A stretch of 64,000 nucleotides of DNA from Chryseobacterium sp. 52 (GTDB taxonomy: Bacteria; Bacteroidota; Bacteroidia; Flavobacteriales; Weeksellaceae), in contig NZ_PEEX01000001.1 of assembly GCF_002754245.1 (NCBI RefSeq), positions 2,522,001 to 2,586,000 on the forward strand. Reading direction: 5' to 3'. Below are positions 46,452-56,427 of this stretch, in pieces (positions within the stretch are counted from its first letter, which is position 1; each line of letters begins with the position of its first letter). The notes under the pieces are model-generated. The model did not search any database and was not told the origin of the DNA. It saw nothing but the letters and a program-made list of their open reading frames with translations. The position numbers and the translations under genes are program-made.

Positions 46452-46805
46452 ATGGCGCTTACAAAACTGGCAACGCTCAGAATACAAAAAAATATAACTC
46501 AAAAGGAGTTAGCGGAAATATTACCAACTGATGTATCAAACTACTCCAGAAAAGAAAGAGGGCTCATAAAAATATATGATAAAGAGTGGGAAAAGCTTGC
46601 TATTGCATTAGAGGTTTCTGTGGAGGAGATAAAAGAAAATATTGATTTAAATGGAAGCGCTGTACCGAAGGATGAAAAAAAATCCCTTCACTATAATTCG
46701 AGTATAAAAGATTTGCAGAAGTACATTCTCTTATTGGAAAAGCAAAATCAGGAATTAAGAGAAGAGATTAAATATTTGCTTACAAAAGCTATAACTAACA
46801 TTTAA
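46452..46805 (+). CDS. XRE-family transcriptional regulator
   Basis: A 117-residue protein with an N-terminal helix-turn-helix (LATLRIQKNITQKELAEILP, then SNYSRKERGLIKIYDKEWEK) and a C-terminal coiled coil (about 75-115, SIKDLQKYILLLEKQNQELR). It is similar in design to the regulator at 36179-36559 and lies at the opposite end of the Rhs block. It could control that block or the membrane-protein gene that follows. A hairpin terminator lies just downstream. Confidence 0.8.
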   Translation: MALTKLATLRIQKNITQKELAEILPTDVSNYSRKERGLIKIYDKEWEKLAIALEVSVEEIKENIDLNGSAVPKDEKKSLHYNSSIKDLQKYILLLEKQNQELREEIKYLLTKAITNI

Positions 46806-46883
46806 ACACTAATTTGTTTAACGAATATCCTTATTAAGGAGAAATGAAAGCTAAAAAAATCTTTATCCAATACCAATGTGATT

Positions 46884-46913
46884 AAATTATTTCTCACAAT
46901 TGAGAAATAATTT
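46884..46913 (+). terminator. Hairpin, probable terminator of the XRE gene
   Basis: AAATTATTTCTC (46884-46895) and GAGAAATAATTT (46902-46913) form a perfect 12-bp stem around ACAATT, followed by a T-rich run. It is AT-rich, and its inner part (TTTCTC...GAGAAA) could also serve as an operator, since the next start codon is 28 nt away. Confidence 0.6.
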
Positions 46914-46940
46914 TTATTTTTAAAGTATAAAGTATTGATT

Positions 46941-47222
46941 ATGGAAACTTTAATCATCGGTTTACTGTTTTTGATTCCCGGTATAGCTGTTATTTTTTGG
47001 ATCAACAAAAGAAAATTCAACCGTCGGAATATGGCAGGACTTGAAGGTTTTTCAAGTTATGAAAAATCCCTGTTTGTCCGTTTTTTAGAAGGAATTGGAA
47101 AATGGATTGCTTATGCCTTTATTATTTTCGGCCTTCTTTTGCTATGGACGTATTCAAGAGAGAAAAAGCAGCAGGCAGCCAAGGCAGAAACTACTACGAA
47201 TACCAATAAATCTGGCCGATAG
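46941..47222 (+). CDS. Small membrane protein of unknown function
   Basis: A 93-residue protein with two membrane segments (about 3-22 and 50-72) and a Lys/Thr/Asn-rich C-terminal tail (EKKQQAAKAETTTNTNKSGR). The loop between is positively charged. No family recognised. The ATG at 46941 is preferred over a TTG 6 nt upstream. It lies between the XRE gene and the ECF sigma gene with a hairpin before it; it may belong to neither unit. Confidence 0.55.
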   Translation: METLIIGLLFLIPGIAVIFWINKRKFNRRNMAGLEGFSSYEKSLFVRFLEGIGKWIAYAFIIFGLLLLWTYSREKKQQAAKAETTTNTNKSGR

Positions 47223-47359
47223 GAGGGATAAGCAGTGTTCCTGACCTGTTTTTTTAAGAACCGGGTTATCGGTTAATTATATTTCTTTACTATTATTGCT
47301 AAAATGTACTTTTGCCAGGGCTGGTGGTACAATGCCCTTCAACTCACCTATTTCTAACC

Positions 47360-47968
47360 ATGACTTCAAACCGCAGAGACGAAAAATTGGTGCTTCGGGC
47401 TTTACAGCTTGGCGACCATGGTGCGTTTGAAAAACTGTATCAAGACTATGGTAAGAAGCTGTATTGGAAATTGCTTCAAATGGTCAGGGATCCAAATGAA
47501 GCAGAAGAAATTCTTCAGGAGCTTTTTATAAGAATCTGGAACCGGCGTGAGCAGATCGATTTGGAGAATTCTTTTCAGGCCTATCTGTATAGCATCGCAA
47601 AAAGTATGGTTGCTGATCATTACCGTCGGTTAGCCCGGGTATACAAGGCTGAAAAAGAATTGCAATACACCCATTCTGAATTCTCTTTGGTAACAGAAGA
47701 AAACCTGGCATCCAAAGAAACCGAGCAATTGCTTCAACATGCCATATCCCGTTTATCAGATCAGAGGCGCATAGCTTTTGTGCTTTGCAAAATAGAAGGG
47801 AAAAGCCATAAAGAAGCGGGAGAAATTATGGGGATTAGTGCCAATACGGTCCACAATCATTTGGTAAAAGCCTGCAAAGCGATCAGAGAAACGCTTTTGT
47901 TGGATCATAGTCTCACGGGCACGGCCGTTTTGGTATTCATGGTCTCGACACTGGTCACTTTAAACTGA
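47360..47968 (+). CDS. ECF RNA polymerase sigma factor (FecI-like)
   Basis: A 202-residue sigma-70 family ECF factor. Region 2 is LRALQLGDHGAFEKLYQDYG...DPNEAEEILQELFIRIW and region 4 is SRLSDQRRIAFVLCKIEGKS, then HKEAGEIMGISANTVHNHLV, which form the DNA-binding helix-turn-helix. The start is the ATG at 47360; a TTG at 47312 would add an unconserved extension. It is followed by an anti-sigma FecR and a SusC/SusD pair, the classic Bacteroidota arrangement in which the SusC N-terminal signalling domain controls sigma release via FecR. A hydrophobic C-terminal tail (TGTAVLVFMVSTLVTL) is unusual. Confidence 0.9.
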   Translation: MTSNRRDEKLVLRALQLGDHGAFEKLYQDYGKKLYWKLLQMVRDPNEAEEILQELFIRIWNRREQIDLENSFQAYLYSIAKSMVADHYRRLARVYKAEKELQYTHSEFSLVTEENLASKETEQLLQHAISRLSDQRRIAFVLCKIEGKSHKEAGEIMGISANTVHNHLVKACKAIRETLLLDHSLTGTAVLVFMVSTLVTLN

Positions 47969-48054
47969 AAACAAGGGGTCAGTTTAGATCGGAATTAGCC
48001 CTTCACATTGACAGAACCCTATAATATTCGTTTATTTTTAACTAAATATTTATC

Positions 48055-48315
48055 TTGAGGTCATCAATATCCTTTGTTTTGCTTGCCCACAATTTTAAAA
48101 AATCGAAACTTATTTATTCCAAAATACCGGAATATCTGATAGAAATTGAAAACTATCAGGATTTTATCATTTTCAAGGTCAAACATATGAATACCTATGC
48201 GGTCAATCATCCCATGACTAAAAACTACCATATTTTTGAAAACAGATGCAGCCATGATCCGATTGGTGATCTTAGAAAATGCATTGACACCTATTTTGCA
48301 ATAGAATTTCCATAA
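48055..48315 (+). CDS. Possible small hypothetical protein between sigma and anti-sigma genes
   Basis: An 86-residue frame that begins with a TTG; no ATG start gives a longer product than about 40 residues. Composition looks protein-like (YLIEIENYQDFIIFKVKHMN, then NYHIFENRCSHDPIGDLRKC), but no family is recognised and an antisense frame covers the same span. It sits in a 475-base gap that is otherwise empty. It may be a relic gene or chance. Confidence 0.3.
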   Translation: MRSSISFVLLAHNFKKSKLIYSKIPEYLIEIENYQDFIIFKVKHMNTYAVNHPMTKNYHIFENRCSHDPIGDLRKCIDTYFAIEFP

Positions 48316-48443
48316 CATTTGCATGTCTTTTAGGCTTCAGAAAGGTTCTTCTTTAGGAGCAAAGATGGAGAACTGAAAATTATTTTTAGCCGGAGCAGCC
48401 GCTTTGCGCTTCCCAAGCGTATCATGATTATAGACGCAGGATA

Positions 48444-49640
48444 TTGGAAAAGCAAAACCACATCGAAACACTTTACAACCGATACCTTAATGGTACGATG
48501 ACCGATTCCGAAAAAAAACAGTTGTATGATTTTTTCGAGACATCTTCAGATGAAGAGCTGCAAGAGCTTATTGCGGATAAGCTACAAAATATCGTTGTAT
48601 CTGATAACCTTGATTATTTACAACCGGATATGGACCGTATTTTTCTGGCTGTAAGGGTAAAAACGGCTGAGACCAAAATAATTCCCTTGCAAAGCCGAAA
48701 CAGGTGGCTCCGGTATTCAGGGATTGCCGCTATTGTCATTGCTATTCTACTGGCAGGTATTTATCTTATACAAAGGAATTTCCTTAGCAATACAGAAATT
48801 CTTACCGATGTGTTGCCCGGTCGCAGTTCTGCCACCTTAACTCTTGCTGACGGAAGGAAAGTCCGACTTAGTACGGTCCCAAACGATACAATCCTTCAGG
48901 ATGCCGGAGGTACCCGTATTTCAAAAACCTCAGAGGGCAAACTGATCTACACTATTAAAGATAACAAGGGGAGTACCGGGACTGTGGGCTTTAACACCCT
49001 ATCAACAGCCAGAGGCGAAACCTATCAGGTTGTATTACCCGATGGCTCGCATGTCTGGCTTAATGCAGGAAGTTCGATAGAATATCCCAATTCTTTCCAA
49101 CTGGTAAAGCAGCGCAGGATCAGGCTCATAGGCGAGGCCTATTTTGAAGTCGCGCATAACAGAGCGAAACCATTTATTGTAAGCACCGAGGGACAGGAGG
49201 TTACTGTACTGGGTACCCAATTTAATATCAATAGCTATGCTGATGAAGGCAGAACGATAACGACTTTAGCGCAGGGCTCTGTTCGGCTGGATGTACCGAA
49301 GAGCAAAAAAACAATGCTTCTTACTCCCGGCCATCAAATTATAAATGCAATGGGAAGACTTTCTTCTCAGCCTGCTGATCTCGAGGTAGCCCTGGCATGG
49401 AAAGAAGGCCGTATCTATTTTAAAAATGCTCCATTGCAGCAGGTCTTAAGAGAAATCAGCCGATGGTATAATATTGAAATAGAATATCATGGAAATCCAG
49501 GTACAAAAGTATTTAGCGGAGGTATAAAGCGCACTGCCCCTCTTTCGGAAGTACTGCGGGTGCTTGAACTCAGCAATCTACACTTTACCCTAAAAAAAGA
49601 GAATGGTATTACCACCTTAATAACGGCTCAGGAAAAATAA
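48444..49640 (+). CDS. FecR-family anti-sigma factor
   Basis: A 398-residue protein. The N-terminal cytoplasmic region binds the sigma factor; a membrane segment follows (about 88-108, YSGIAAIVIAILLAGIYLI). The periplasmic FecR domain has VVLPDGSHVWLNAGSSIEYP, RRIRLIGEAYFEVAHN and VTVLGTQFNINSY. The C-terminal DUF4974 domain is PLQQVLREISRWYNIEIEYH and APLSEVLRVLEL. It transmits the outer-membrane signal from the SusC-like receptor to the ECF sigma factor. The start is a TTG preceded by an AGGA-like ribosome-binding site; ATGs nearby are in other frames. Confidence 0.92.
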   Translation: MEKQNHIETLYNRYLNGTMTDSEKKQLYDFFETSSDEELQELIADKLQNIVVSDNLDYLQPDMDRIFLAVRVKTAETKIIPLQSRNRWLRYSGIAAIVIAILLAGIYLIQRNFLSNTEILTDVLPGRSSATLTLADGRKVRLSTVPNDTILQDAGGTRISKTSEGKLIYTIKDNKGSTGTVGFNTLSTARGETYQVVLPDGSHVWLNAGSSIEYPNSFQLVKQRRIRLIGEAYFEVAHNRAKPFIVSTEGQEVTVLGTQFNINSYADEGRTITTLAQGSVRLDVPKSKKTMLLTPGHQIINAMGRLSSQPADLEVALAWKEGRIYFKNAPLQQVLREISRWYNIEIEYHGNPGTKVFSGGIKRTAPLSEVLRVLELSNLHFTLKKENGITTLITAQEK

Positions 49641-49867
49641 ATGTCCAATGTACCTTTCTAAAACAACCGCCAATGAAGTAGACTTTTTTAAAATTTAGAT
49701 GAGTTAATTAGGCCCGTAGCATAAAAAACCGGAGACATTGTACTAGAATGCTCCGGTCAAATGCGGGTCTTATCGACAATCAGCACTAACCGATTTATCA
49801 ACGACTTGCAGTATGGTGTCCTTTTTTGGTAAAAGAACTTCCACTGCAATAAAACCTAACCAAACTT

Positions 49868-52800
49868 ATGATTTTTTTATTAAACCGGCGCTACCCCGAG
49901 TGGTATGGCGTGCCTACCTATCGTATCCTCTTGGGGCACTTCGGAAATGGACGATTATTTGCAAGGAGACTTCATCTGATCCTTTTTATACTGCTTACCA
50001 GCGCCATGCTTGCCGTGGCACCCGCGGTTAAAGCGCAAAATATTACCCTGAATGTACAATCAGCCCCTTTGAAAGAGGTGTTCAGGCAGATCGAAAAACA
50101 GTCCGGTTATCTTTTTTGGTATAGCGACGACTTTATCAAAAGAAGTATTCCTGTAACAGTGAGTGTCAATAAAATGCCGTTAAGGGCTGTATTGGATAAG
50201 ATTTTTGCAGATCAGCCCTTTACCTATGAAGTCGTAGGAGAGACCATTGCATTAAAAGAGAAACTTCTTACCAAAGATATACCTGGCAGCCAATCCAACA
50301 AAAAAACGGTTACCGGAACCGTAACCGACGGAAAAGGAGAACCGCTGACGGGGGTCTCCATCAATCTTAAGGGAAGCGTTTTAACGGTAGTTACCGATTT
50401 CAAAGGTGTATTCAGCATCGAAGTACCTCATAAGGATGCTGTGTTGCGGTTTTCTTATATAGGCTATCAGACCTATGAGCAAAGGGTTGGGGATCATGAC
50501 CTACAATTTAACGTTGTTCTTAAAGAATCCCCGGAGATGCTTAAGGGCGTTGAAATTGTGTCCACAGGTTATCAGACCCTTCCTAAAGAAAGAGCTACAG
50601 GCTCTTTTGTTCAGATCAACAATGAACTGCTCAACCGCAGGATCAGTACCAATGTACTGGATCGTTTGGAGGGCATCGCCAGTGGAGTGGTTTTTAACAG
50701 AAACAATCTGCCTTCCAATGAAAGGATGGGCATTTCCATTCGTGGCCGGAGTACGATTGATCCTTTGGTCAATGCCAACCCATTGGTTGTACTTGATAAT
50801 TTCCCCTACGAAGGTGATCTGGCCAACATCAACCCTAATGATATCGAAAGCATCACCTTATTAAAAGATGCTGCGGCAGCTTCTATTTGGGGTGCAAGGG
50901 CAGGAAACGGCGTCATTGTTATCACTTCAAAGAAAGGAGCCTTTAACAAGCCATTAAAGGTGGAGTTGAATACCAACGTGACGATAGGCGCAAAGCCTGA
51001 CCTTTTTTACAGTCCCAATTTTATAAAAAGTGCCGATTATATCGATGCTGAGACCTATCTGTTTAATCAGGGGTTTTATGACAGCGACCTTACCACCAAC
51101 ATCAGCAGGCCGATGGTTTCGCCGGTAGTCGAACTGCTTGCCAAGAAAAGGGCCAATCCGGCACTCACCAATCAGGTTGATGCTGAAATAGCAGGTTTTC
51201 GAGGCCTTGATGTGAGAAACGACTATGAAAAATATGTGTACCGAAAAAGCGTTAATCAGCAATACGCCCTTAATCTGAACGGAGGCTCCGATCATGCGGC
51301 CTATCACGTTTCTATAGGCTATGACCATAACAACAGCAATCTGGTTCAAAATACTTTTAGCAGGCTGACCTTACATTCTCAGACCACCTTTCAGCTGCTC
51401 AAAAAACTGGAATTGACAGCAGGCATCAATTATTTTCAGACGAAAGCGGAGAACAATACAGATGGCAGTGCCTATGGATCCTTTGTTGCGGGGGCACCCA
51501 AGTACGGGGCTATTTACCCATATGCCCGTCTTGCCGATGATTCCGGCAATCCATTGGCTGTCAGTAAAGATTTTCAGCAGGGCTATATCCAAACGATGGC
51601 TTCACTCGGATTTTTGGATTACAAGTATCAACCGTTGGAAGAAATCAGCCTTTCTGAAAATACCAAAAGAATCAACAACCTGATTGTAAGAGGAACTTTG
51701 AAATATAAATTCAGCGACGCCTTAAGTATACAGGGACAGTATCAATATGAAAAACAAAATACGCTGGATCGAAACCTTCAGTCGCAGGAGATGTACAGCA
51801 CCCGGGTACTGATTAACCGTTTTGCCCAACGAAATGCGACAACGGGAATATTTACCTATCCTGTTCCTTTGGGAAGTATTCTTGCGCTTGACAATACTGA
51901 TCTTGTCTCCAATAATTTTCGAACGCAGGTCAATTATGACCGGAATTTTGGAGCCAAACATTCCGTTGCCGCTATAGCGGGCGCAGAAATCAGGGAGGTA
52001 GAGACCCTTATATATGGCAGGACTTCTTACGGCTATAATGATGAACTCGGAACAGCGGTCGGCAACATCAATTATGGAACCTCTTATCCAATAAACCCAA
52101 GTGGAAATGTAGCGATAACCGCACCATCCGGCGCCGTGACAGGTCGCTTGAACCGCCTTATTTCTTATTTTGCCAATGCCTCATATACCTATGACGGCAA
52201 GTATACCGCTACTTTGAGTGCCCGTAAGGATGGAGCCAATATTTTTGGGGTTAAGACCAATGACCGAATTACACCGTTGTGGTCAGCGGGGCTGGGCTGG
52301 GAGCTGAGCAGGGAAGGTTTTTATGGACTTGATTTTTTGCCGTATGCAAAACTGCGTGCAACCTATGGTTTCAATGGGAATGTCTATAATGCTTCAGCCT
52401 ATTTAACGTTCAATACTACGCTGACCAATACCTTAACAGGTCTGCGGTATGCAACGGTTGGAAGAGCACCCAACAGTGAGCTGAGTTGGGAGAAAGTAAG
52501 AAATATCAATCTCGGACTGGACTTTGCCACCAAAAATAATATGATCTCGGGAACCCTGGAGTTTTATATTAAAGACGGGTTGGATCTGATACAGAGCACC
52601 CCGCTAGCACCCAGTACCGGATTTACGAGCTATTTTGGCAATGCAGCCAGTAACCGTACCCAGGGAATGGATCTTAGTCTAAACACTAAAAATCTGACCG
52701 GAAAACTACGGTGGAACACGATGTTTCTTTTGAGTTACTTAAAAGATAAAATTACCCATTATGATACCCAATACACGACGGCTAATCTGATTTCTGCAGC

Positions 52801-53497
52801 AAGCCAGTTTACATCAGGCACAGGCCCCTTGTTATATCCGACAGTGGGCAGGTCATTATTTGGTGTTTACAGTTACAGGTGGGCTGGTCTTGATCCCAAT
52901 ACCGGAGATCCACAAGGATACCTTCACGGTCAGGTAAGTAAAGATTATCTGGGCATCATGACCAATGTGGGACCCGATAATATGATCTATCACGGTTCAT
53001 CAAGACCTTCTGTATTTGGGTCTGTTATGAATACGTTTTCTTATGGGAATTTTACGGTATCAGTCAATGTTATCTATAAACTGGGCTATTACTTTAGAAG
53101 AACCACGACCAGCACCAATTTACAGAACATTTTCCAGCGGCTGACCATGCATTCTGATTATTCCAGGCGATGGCAAAAAAGCGGTGATGAACTGACGACT
53201 GATGTCCCATCGGTTGTATATCCTTCGAATACCAACAGGGATGCCTTTTATCAGGGTGCAAGTGTTTTGGTAGAAAGGGGCGATCATATCCGATTGCAGG
53301 ATATAGGGCTGGGCTATACCTTTAACAAATCACAGTTTAAAGAGCTGCCTTTCCGCTCATTACAGATCAGTTTGTATGCCAACAATTTGGGGATACTATG
53401 GGCTGAAAACAAAAAAAATCTGGACCCCGATTCTATCTATATATATACGTCGCCCAATCCCAAAACCATATCTTTTGGAGTAAAGGGCACCTTTTAA
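49868..53497 (+). CDS. SusC/RagA TonB-linked outer-membrane receptor with STN signalling domain
   Basis: A 1209-residue receptor. After an unusually long signal region (about 1-57, ending VKAQ) comes an STN domain (ITLNVQSAPLKEVFRQIEKQ), which contacts FecR. Then come a carboxypeptidase-regulatory-like domain (VTGTVTDGKGEPLTGVSINL), a plug with the SusC signature NDIESITLLKDAAAASIWGA, RAGNGVIVITSKKG, and a 22-strand barrel. SusC proteins form the channel of surface nutrient uptake complexes with a SusD lid. It lies 10 nt upstream of susD-like gene and downstream of fecIR-like genes, so it is likely induced by its own substrate. Substrate unknown; no polysaccharide-degrading enzyme is nearby. 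Confidence 0.93.
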   Translation: MIFLLNRRYPEWYGVPTYRILLGHFGNGRLFARRLHLILFILLTSAMLAVAPAVKAQNITLNVQSAPLKEVFRQIEKQSGYLFWYSDDFIKRSIPVTVSVNKMPLRAVLDKIFADQPFTYEVVGETIALKEKLLTKDIPGSQSNKKTVTGTVTDGKGEPLTGVSINLKGSVLTVVTDFKGVFSIEVPHKDAVLRFSYIGYQTYEQRVGDHDLQFNVVLKESPEMLKGVEIVSTGYQTLPKERATGSFVQINNELLNRRISTNVLDRLEGIASGVVFNRNNLPSNERMGISIRGRSTIDPLVNANPLVVLDNFPYEGDLANINPNDIESITLLKDAAAASIWGARAGNGVIVITSKKGAFNKPLKVELNTNVTIGAKPDLFYSPNFIKSADYIDAETYLFNQGFYDSDLTTNISRPMVSPVVELLAKKRANPALTNQVDAEIAGFRGLDVRNDYEKYVYRKSVNQQYALNLNGGSDHAAYHVSIGYDHNNSNLVQNTFSRLTLHSQTTFQLLKKLELTAGINYFQTKAENNTDGSAYGSFVAGAPKYGAIYPYARLADDSGNPLAVSKDFQQGYIQTMASLGFLDYKYQPLEEISLSENTKRINNLIVRGTLKYKFSDALSIQGQYQYEKQNTLDRNLQSQEMYSTRVLINRFAQRNATTGIFTYPVPLGSILALDNTDLVSNNFRTQVNYDRNFGAKHSVAAIAGAEIREVETLIYGRTSYGYNDELGTAVGNINYGTSYPINPSGNVAITAPSGAVTGRLNRLISYFANASYTYDGKYTATLSARKDGANIFGVKTNDRITPLWSAGLGWELSREGFYGLDFLPYAKLRATYGFNGNVYNASAYLTFNTTLTNTLTGLRYATVGRAPNSELSWEKVRNINLGLDFATKNNMISGTLEFYIKDGLDLIQSTPLAPSTGFTSYFGNAASNRTQGMDLSLNTKNLTGKLRWNTMFLLSYLKDKITHYDTQYTTANLISAASQFTSGTGPLLYPTVGRSLFGVYSYRWAGLDPNTGDPQGYLHGQVSKDYLGIMTNVGPDNMIYHGSSRPSVFGSVMNTFSYGNFTVSVNVIYKLGYYFRRTTTSTNLQNIFQRLTMHSDYSRRWQKSGDELTTDVPSVVYPSNTNRDAFYQGASVLVERGDHIRLQDIGLGYTFNKSQFKELPFRSLQISLYANNLGILWAENKKNLDPDSIYIYTSPNPKTISFGVKGTF

Positions 53498-53507
53498 TCT
53501 CAGTATT

Positions 53508-54899
53508 ATGAAATCAAAATTCTTAACGATGCTATTCCTTGTCCTTTGGTTGGGGCTTGGAGCATGTAAAAAACAAGATGAATGGCTGGATAAAAAAGCC
53601 AATAAATCCGATGTCATCCCCAAAACGCTGGAGGATTTTAAACTGATCCTTAACAATACGGATATTATGAATGCCTGGTACAGCGGATATCCTACACTGT
53701 CCTCTGACAATTTCTCTATCACGTATGCCAACTGGCTTGGCGCATTTTCCAATTCTGAAAGAAATGTATATATATGGGCAAAAGAGGTGTACGAAGGAGA
53801 AGGTTCATTTGATTGGACCCAAGGCTATCAACGGATTGAATTTGCTAATATTGTACTGGATGGTGTGAGTAAAATCCCGGTGAATGCTACTAACCAAAAG
53901 GACTGGAATGCGCTTAAAGGCACCGCTCTTTTTTTTCGGGGCCTGAATTATTTTGTTTTGGCACAAACTTTTGCCAAGCCCTATGATGCGGTTACTGCCG
54001 ATACCGATTTGGGAATTGTCTTGCGAAACTCTTCTGATATCAATGAAAAAATAACCAGAGCTACGGTAAAAGAAACCTACAGTCAGCTGACTACTGATCT
54101 TTTGTTGGCAGAAGCTTTGCTGCCCAATTTTACTTCCTTCAAAACACAGCCTTCCAGAATAGCTGTTCAGGGGACACTGGCACGGGTTTATTTGTGTATG
54201 GGCAACTATGAGCGGGCTCATTTTTATGCCGACCTGGCTTTAAAGGAATATAGCACCCTGATAGACTTTAATACTTTGAATGCAGGGGCAACGGCACCAT
54301 TTCCTGTATTTCAGCTTGACAATAAAGAAATTATTTTTTATGCCACTGCAGCAAGTTGGAGCAGTGCAACCTACGCCAAACTCCGTGTGGATGATCAGCT
54401 CTACGCCATGTATGGAGCGGGTGATCTGAGAAAAAGTATTTTCTATGTTCATAACGGGACCAATGGTATAGCCTTTAAGGGGAATTATACCGGGACTGTT
54501 TCAGGAGGTAATTTTGCGGGTGTTTCTACCAATGAACTTTACCTGATCCGGGCTGAATCTGCAGCAAGGCTCAGTAAAGTCAGTGAAGCTGTTCTCGATA
54601 TCAATACCTTGTTAAAGAACAGATGGGATAAAAATGTGGCTTATCTTCCATTTGTTACTACCGATCCGGAAGCAGCTCTTATAAAAGTCATTGAAGAGCG
54701 GAGAAAGGAACTTCCGTTTATGGGAGGCCGCAGGTGGGAAGACCTCCGCAGGCTGAATACGGATCCCCGTTTTGTTAAAACCCTGACCCGAGTGCTCAAT
54801 GGTACAACGTACACCCTGCCTCCTAACGACCCCCGATATATTTATGCCCTTCCGGATATAGAAATCAGGTTAAGTGGCCTTCCACAAAACATAAGATAA
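53508..54899 (+). CDS. SusD/RagB-family substrate-binding lipoprotein
   Basis: A 463-residue lipoprotein with lipobox GLGAC (Cys near residue 21). Family features are the N-terminal DEWLDKKANKSDVIPKTLED, TPR-like helices such as GTLARVYLCMGNYERAHFYA (about 224-243), and the C-terminal EERRKELPFMGGRRWEDLRR. It caps the SusC channel at the cell surface. The next gene starts 5 nt later. It belongs to the subtype found with TlpA proteins rather than glycan-degrading enzymes. Confidence 0.92.
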   Translation: MKSKFLTMLFLVLWLGLGACKKQDEWLDKKANKSDVIPKTLEDFKLILNNTDIMNAWYSGYPTLSSDNFSITYANWLGAFSNSERNVYIWAKEVYEGEGSFDWTQGYQRIEFANIVLDGVSKIPVNATNQKDWNALKGTALFFRGLNYFVLAQTFAKPYDAVTADTDLGIVLRNSSDINEKITRATVKETYSQLTTDLLLAEALLPNFTSFKTQPSRIAVQGTLARVYLCMGNYERAHFYADLALKEYSTLIDFNTLNAGATAPFPVFQLDNKEIIFYATAASWSSATYAKLRVDDQLYAMYGAGDLRKSIFYVHNGTNGIAFKGNYTGTVSGGNFAGVSTNELYLIRAESAARLSKVSEAVLDINTLLKNRWDKNVAYLPFVTTDPEAALIKVIEERRKELPFMGGRRWEDLRRLNTDPRFVKTLTRVLNGTTYTLPPNDPRYIYALPDIEIRLSGLPQNIR

Positions 54900-54904
54900 T
54901 TACC

Positions 54905-56344
54905 ATGAATATAAAATATTTTATTTCATCATGCGTAACGCTAACGTTGAGCATAATGACTTTTTACTTTGCCTATGGGCAAAAAACAAATAAGGTAACC
55001 GTTATCATCATGAAAAATTATGATTCCGAAGTTCAGGATACCGCCTTAATCAGTTACCAAACCGATTGGAGGGTTTCTGTTTTTACTCCGCAATCTATAG
55101 GGTATTCAAGTGCTTCACCTGTTAGGTTTGAAATAGAACTTAATGGCCCAGTTGGGGTTGTTTCCCTAGGTCTCTTAGGAGAGAGCAGAGGCTCATTGCC
55201 CAGCATCTATGTGGAGAAGGGTGATACCGTCATGGTCAGTGTGACCGGAAAGGGGAGAGCTACCCGAATGCATTTTGTGGGCCTGAATAAAGAGAGGTTC
55301 CAAATCAGTGGTCGATTAGACAGTATAGCGACCACAGGGCAATACCTGGTTAATCACAGCAAAAGTGAAATGAAGTACCCGATCAACCTGAAGACGATGT
55401 ACTATCGGTTTCGGATGGTAAAAGAAGACAAGTTAAAGCTCTTGGAAGGATATAAGAATATCTTGGGGACCAGGCTTTATGGATTGTACAAAGCCGATAT
55501 TGAGGGTGTCTATCAGAGCAATTCGAATGCTCAGGGGCTGACTTTTCTGCAACAAACGGGTTTTGAACCTTACTTATATCCTGTTGTAGAAGAGCTTCTC
55601 AAAGTTCCGGTGGATACGGTGGCGAATAATGCAGAGCTGGCCACTTCGATTTTTCTAAAGGGCTTACGGGAAAGGCTAAAGCTTGAATTTGCTGTAGGCA
55701 ACAAAAGGATGCCCAATACCCTGGAATTGTTTATGTCCATCAAAACCCAACTTTCAGGGAGATGGCGGGAAAAGGAAGTTCTCTATTTTATGAATACGAT
55801 TCCCAAAGGAAGCCCCGAGGATTTTGATACAATGACCGATGAAGCGTTAAAAATAATCAGTCATAAAGAAGATAAAACAAGGCTGATTGCGCTTGTTGAA
55901 GCAAGGAAAGCCGGAAAGAAGGCCTATGATTTTTCGTTGGCGGATGCCTATGGCAAAACCATTCGTCTTTCCGATTTTAAAGGGAAAACAGTGGTACTGG
56001 ACTTCTGGTTTACGGGCTGTCAGGCGTGCCTGCTTCTGAGTAAAATGATGGAAAAAGACGTACTGCCCCTATATAAGAATAATAGTGGTTTTGTCTACAT
56101 TACGATCAGTATTGATAAAAATATCCTGAAATGGAAGAGTAGTATTGCCTTAGGCCAATATACCAGAGCTGATTACATCAACTTATATACTGATAATCAG
56201 GGCTACGGGCATCCCGTTATTGAGCAGTATCAGGTAAAAGGTTTTCCTACGTTAATCATTATTGATAAATCGGGTAAGATTGTCAGTTCGAATATCGAAA
56301 AGAAAGCTTCCGATATTATCAAATACATTAATCAGGCTCTTTAA
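54905..56344 (+). CDS. TlpA-like thioredoxin-domain protein with CQAC active site
   Basis: A 479-residue exported protein with a signal peptide (ending FAYGQ). The first 330 residues are a variable beta-rich domain (DUF4369-like shape; identity not certain). The C-terminal domain is TlpA/AhpC-like (FSLADAYGKTIRLSDFKGKT, then DFWFTGCQACLLLSKMM), with Cys372 and Cys375 and a later KGFPTLIIIDKSG cis-Pro segment. It follows susD by 5 nt and is last in the operon, ending at a bidirectional terminator. It probably acts on disulfides of imported or displayed proteins. CQAC instead of CxPC is unusual and would alter redox potential. Confidence 0.88.
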   Translation: MNIKYFISSCVTLTLSIMTFYFAYGQKTNKVTVIIMKNYDSEVQDTALISYQTDWRVSVFTPQSIGYSSASPVRFEIELNGPVGVVSLGLLGESRGSLPSIYVEKGDTVMVSVTGKGRATRMHFVGLNKERFQISGRLDSIATTGQYLVNHSKSEMKYPINLKTMYYRFRMVKEDKLKLLEGYKNILGTRLYGLYKADIEGVYQSNSNAQGLTFLQQTGFEPYLYPVVEELLKVPVDTVANNAELATSIFLKGLRERLKLEFAVGNKRMPNTLELFMSIKTQLSGRWREKEVLYFMNTIPKGSPEDFDTMTDEALKIISHKEDKTRLIALVEARKAGKKAYDFSLADAYGKTIRLSDFKGKTVVLDFWFTGCQACLLLSKMMEKDVLPLYKNNSGFVYITISIDKNILKWKSSIALGQYTRADYINLYTDNQGYGHPVIEQYQVKGFPTLIIIDKSGKIVSSNIEKKASDIIKYINQAL

Positions 56345-56390
56345 GTGTGCCGGCATAAGATGAATGTATGCCTGAGTATGGGGAATCATT

Positions 56391-56420
56391 AAGGCTAGTA
56401 GGATCTACTAGCCTTTTCTG
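56391..56420. terminator. Bidirectional rho-independent terminator
   Basis: AAGGCTAGTAG (56391-56401) and CTACTAGCCTT (56405-56415) pair perfectly over 11 bp around GAT, followed by TTTCT. It lies between the convergent TlpA and DUF6520 genes and should serve both. Confidence 0.85.
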
Positions 56421-56427
56421 AGTTTTT

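Noticed and set aside
48064..48324. Minus-strand 86-residue frame between sigma and anti-sigma genes
   Set aside because: It mirrors the plus-strand frame, which has a more protein-like composition, and points against the operon; it has no motif.
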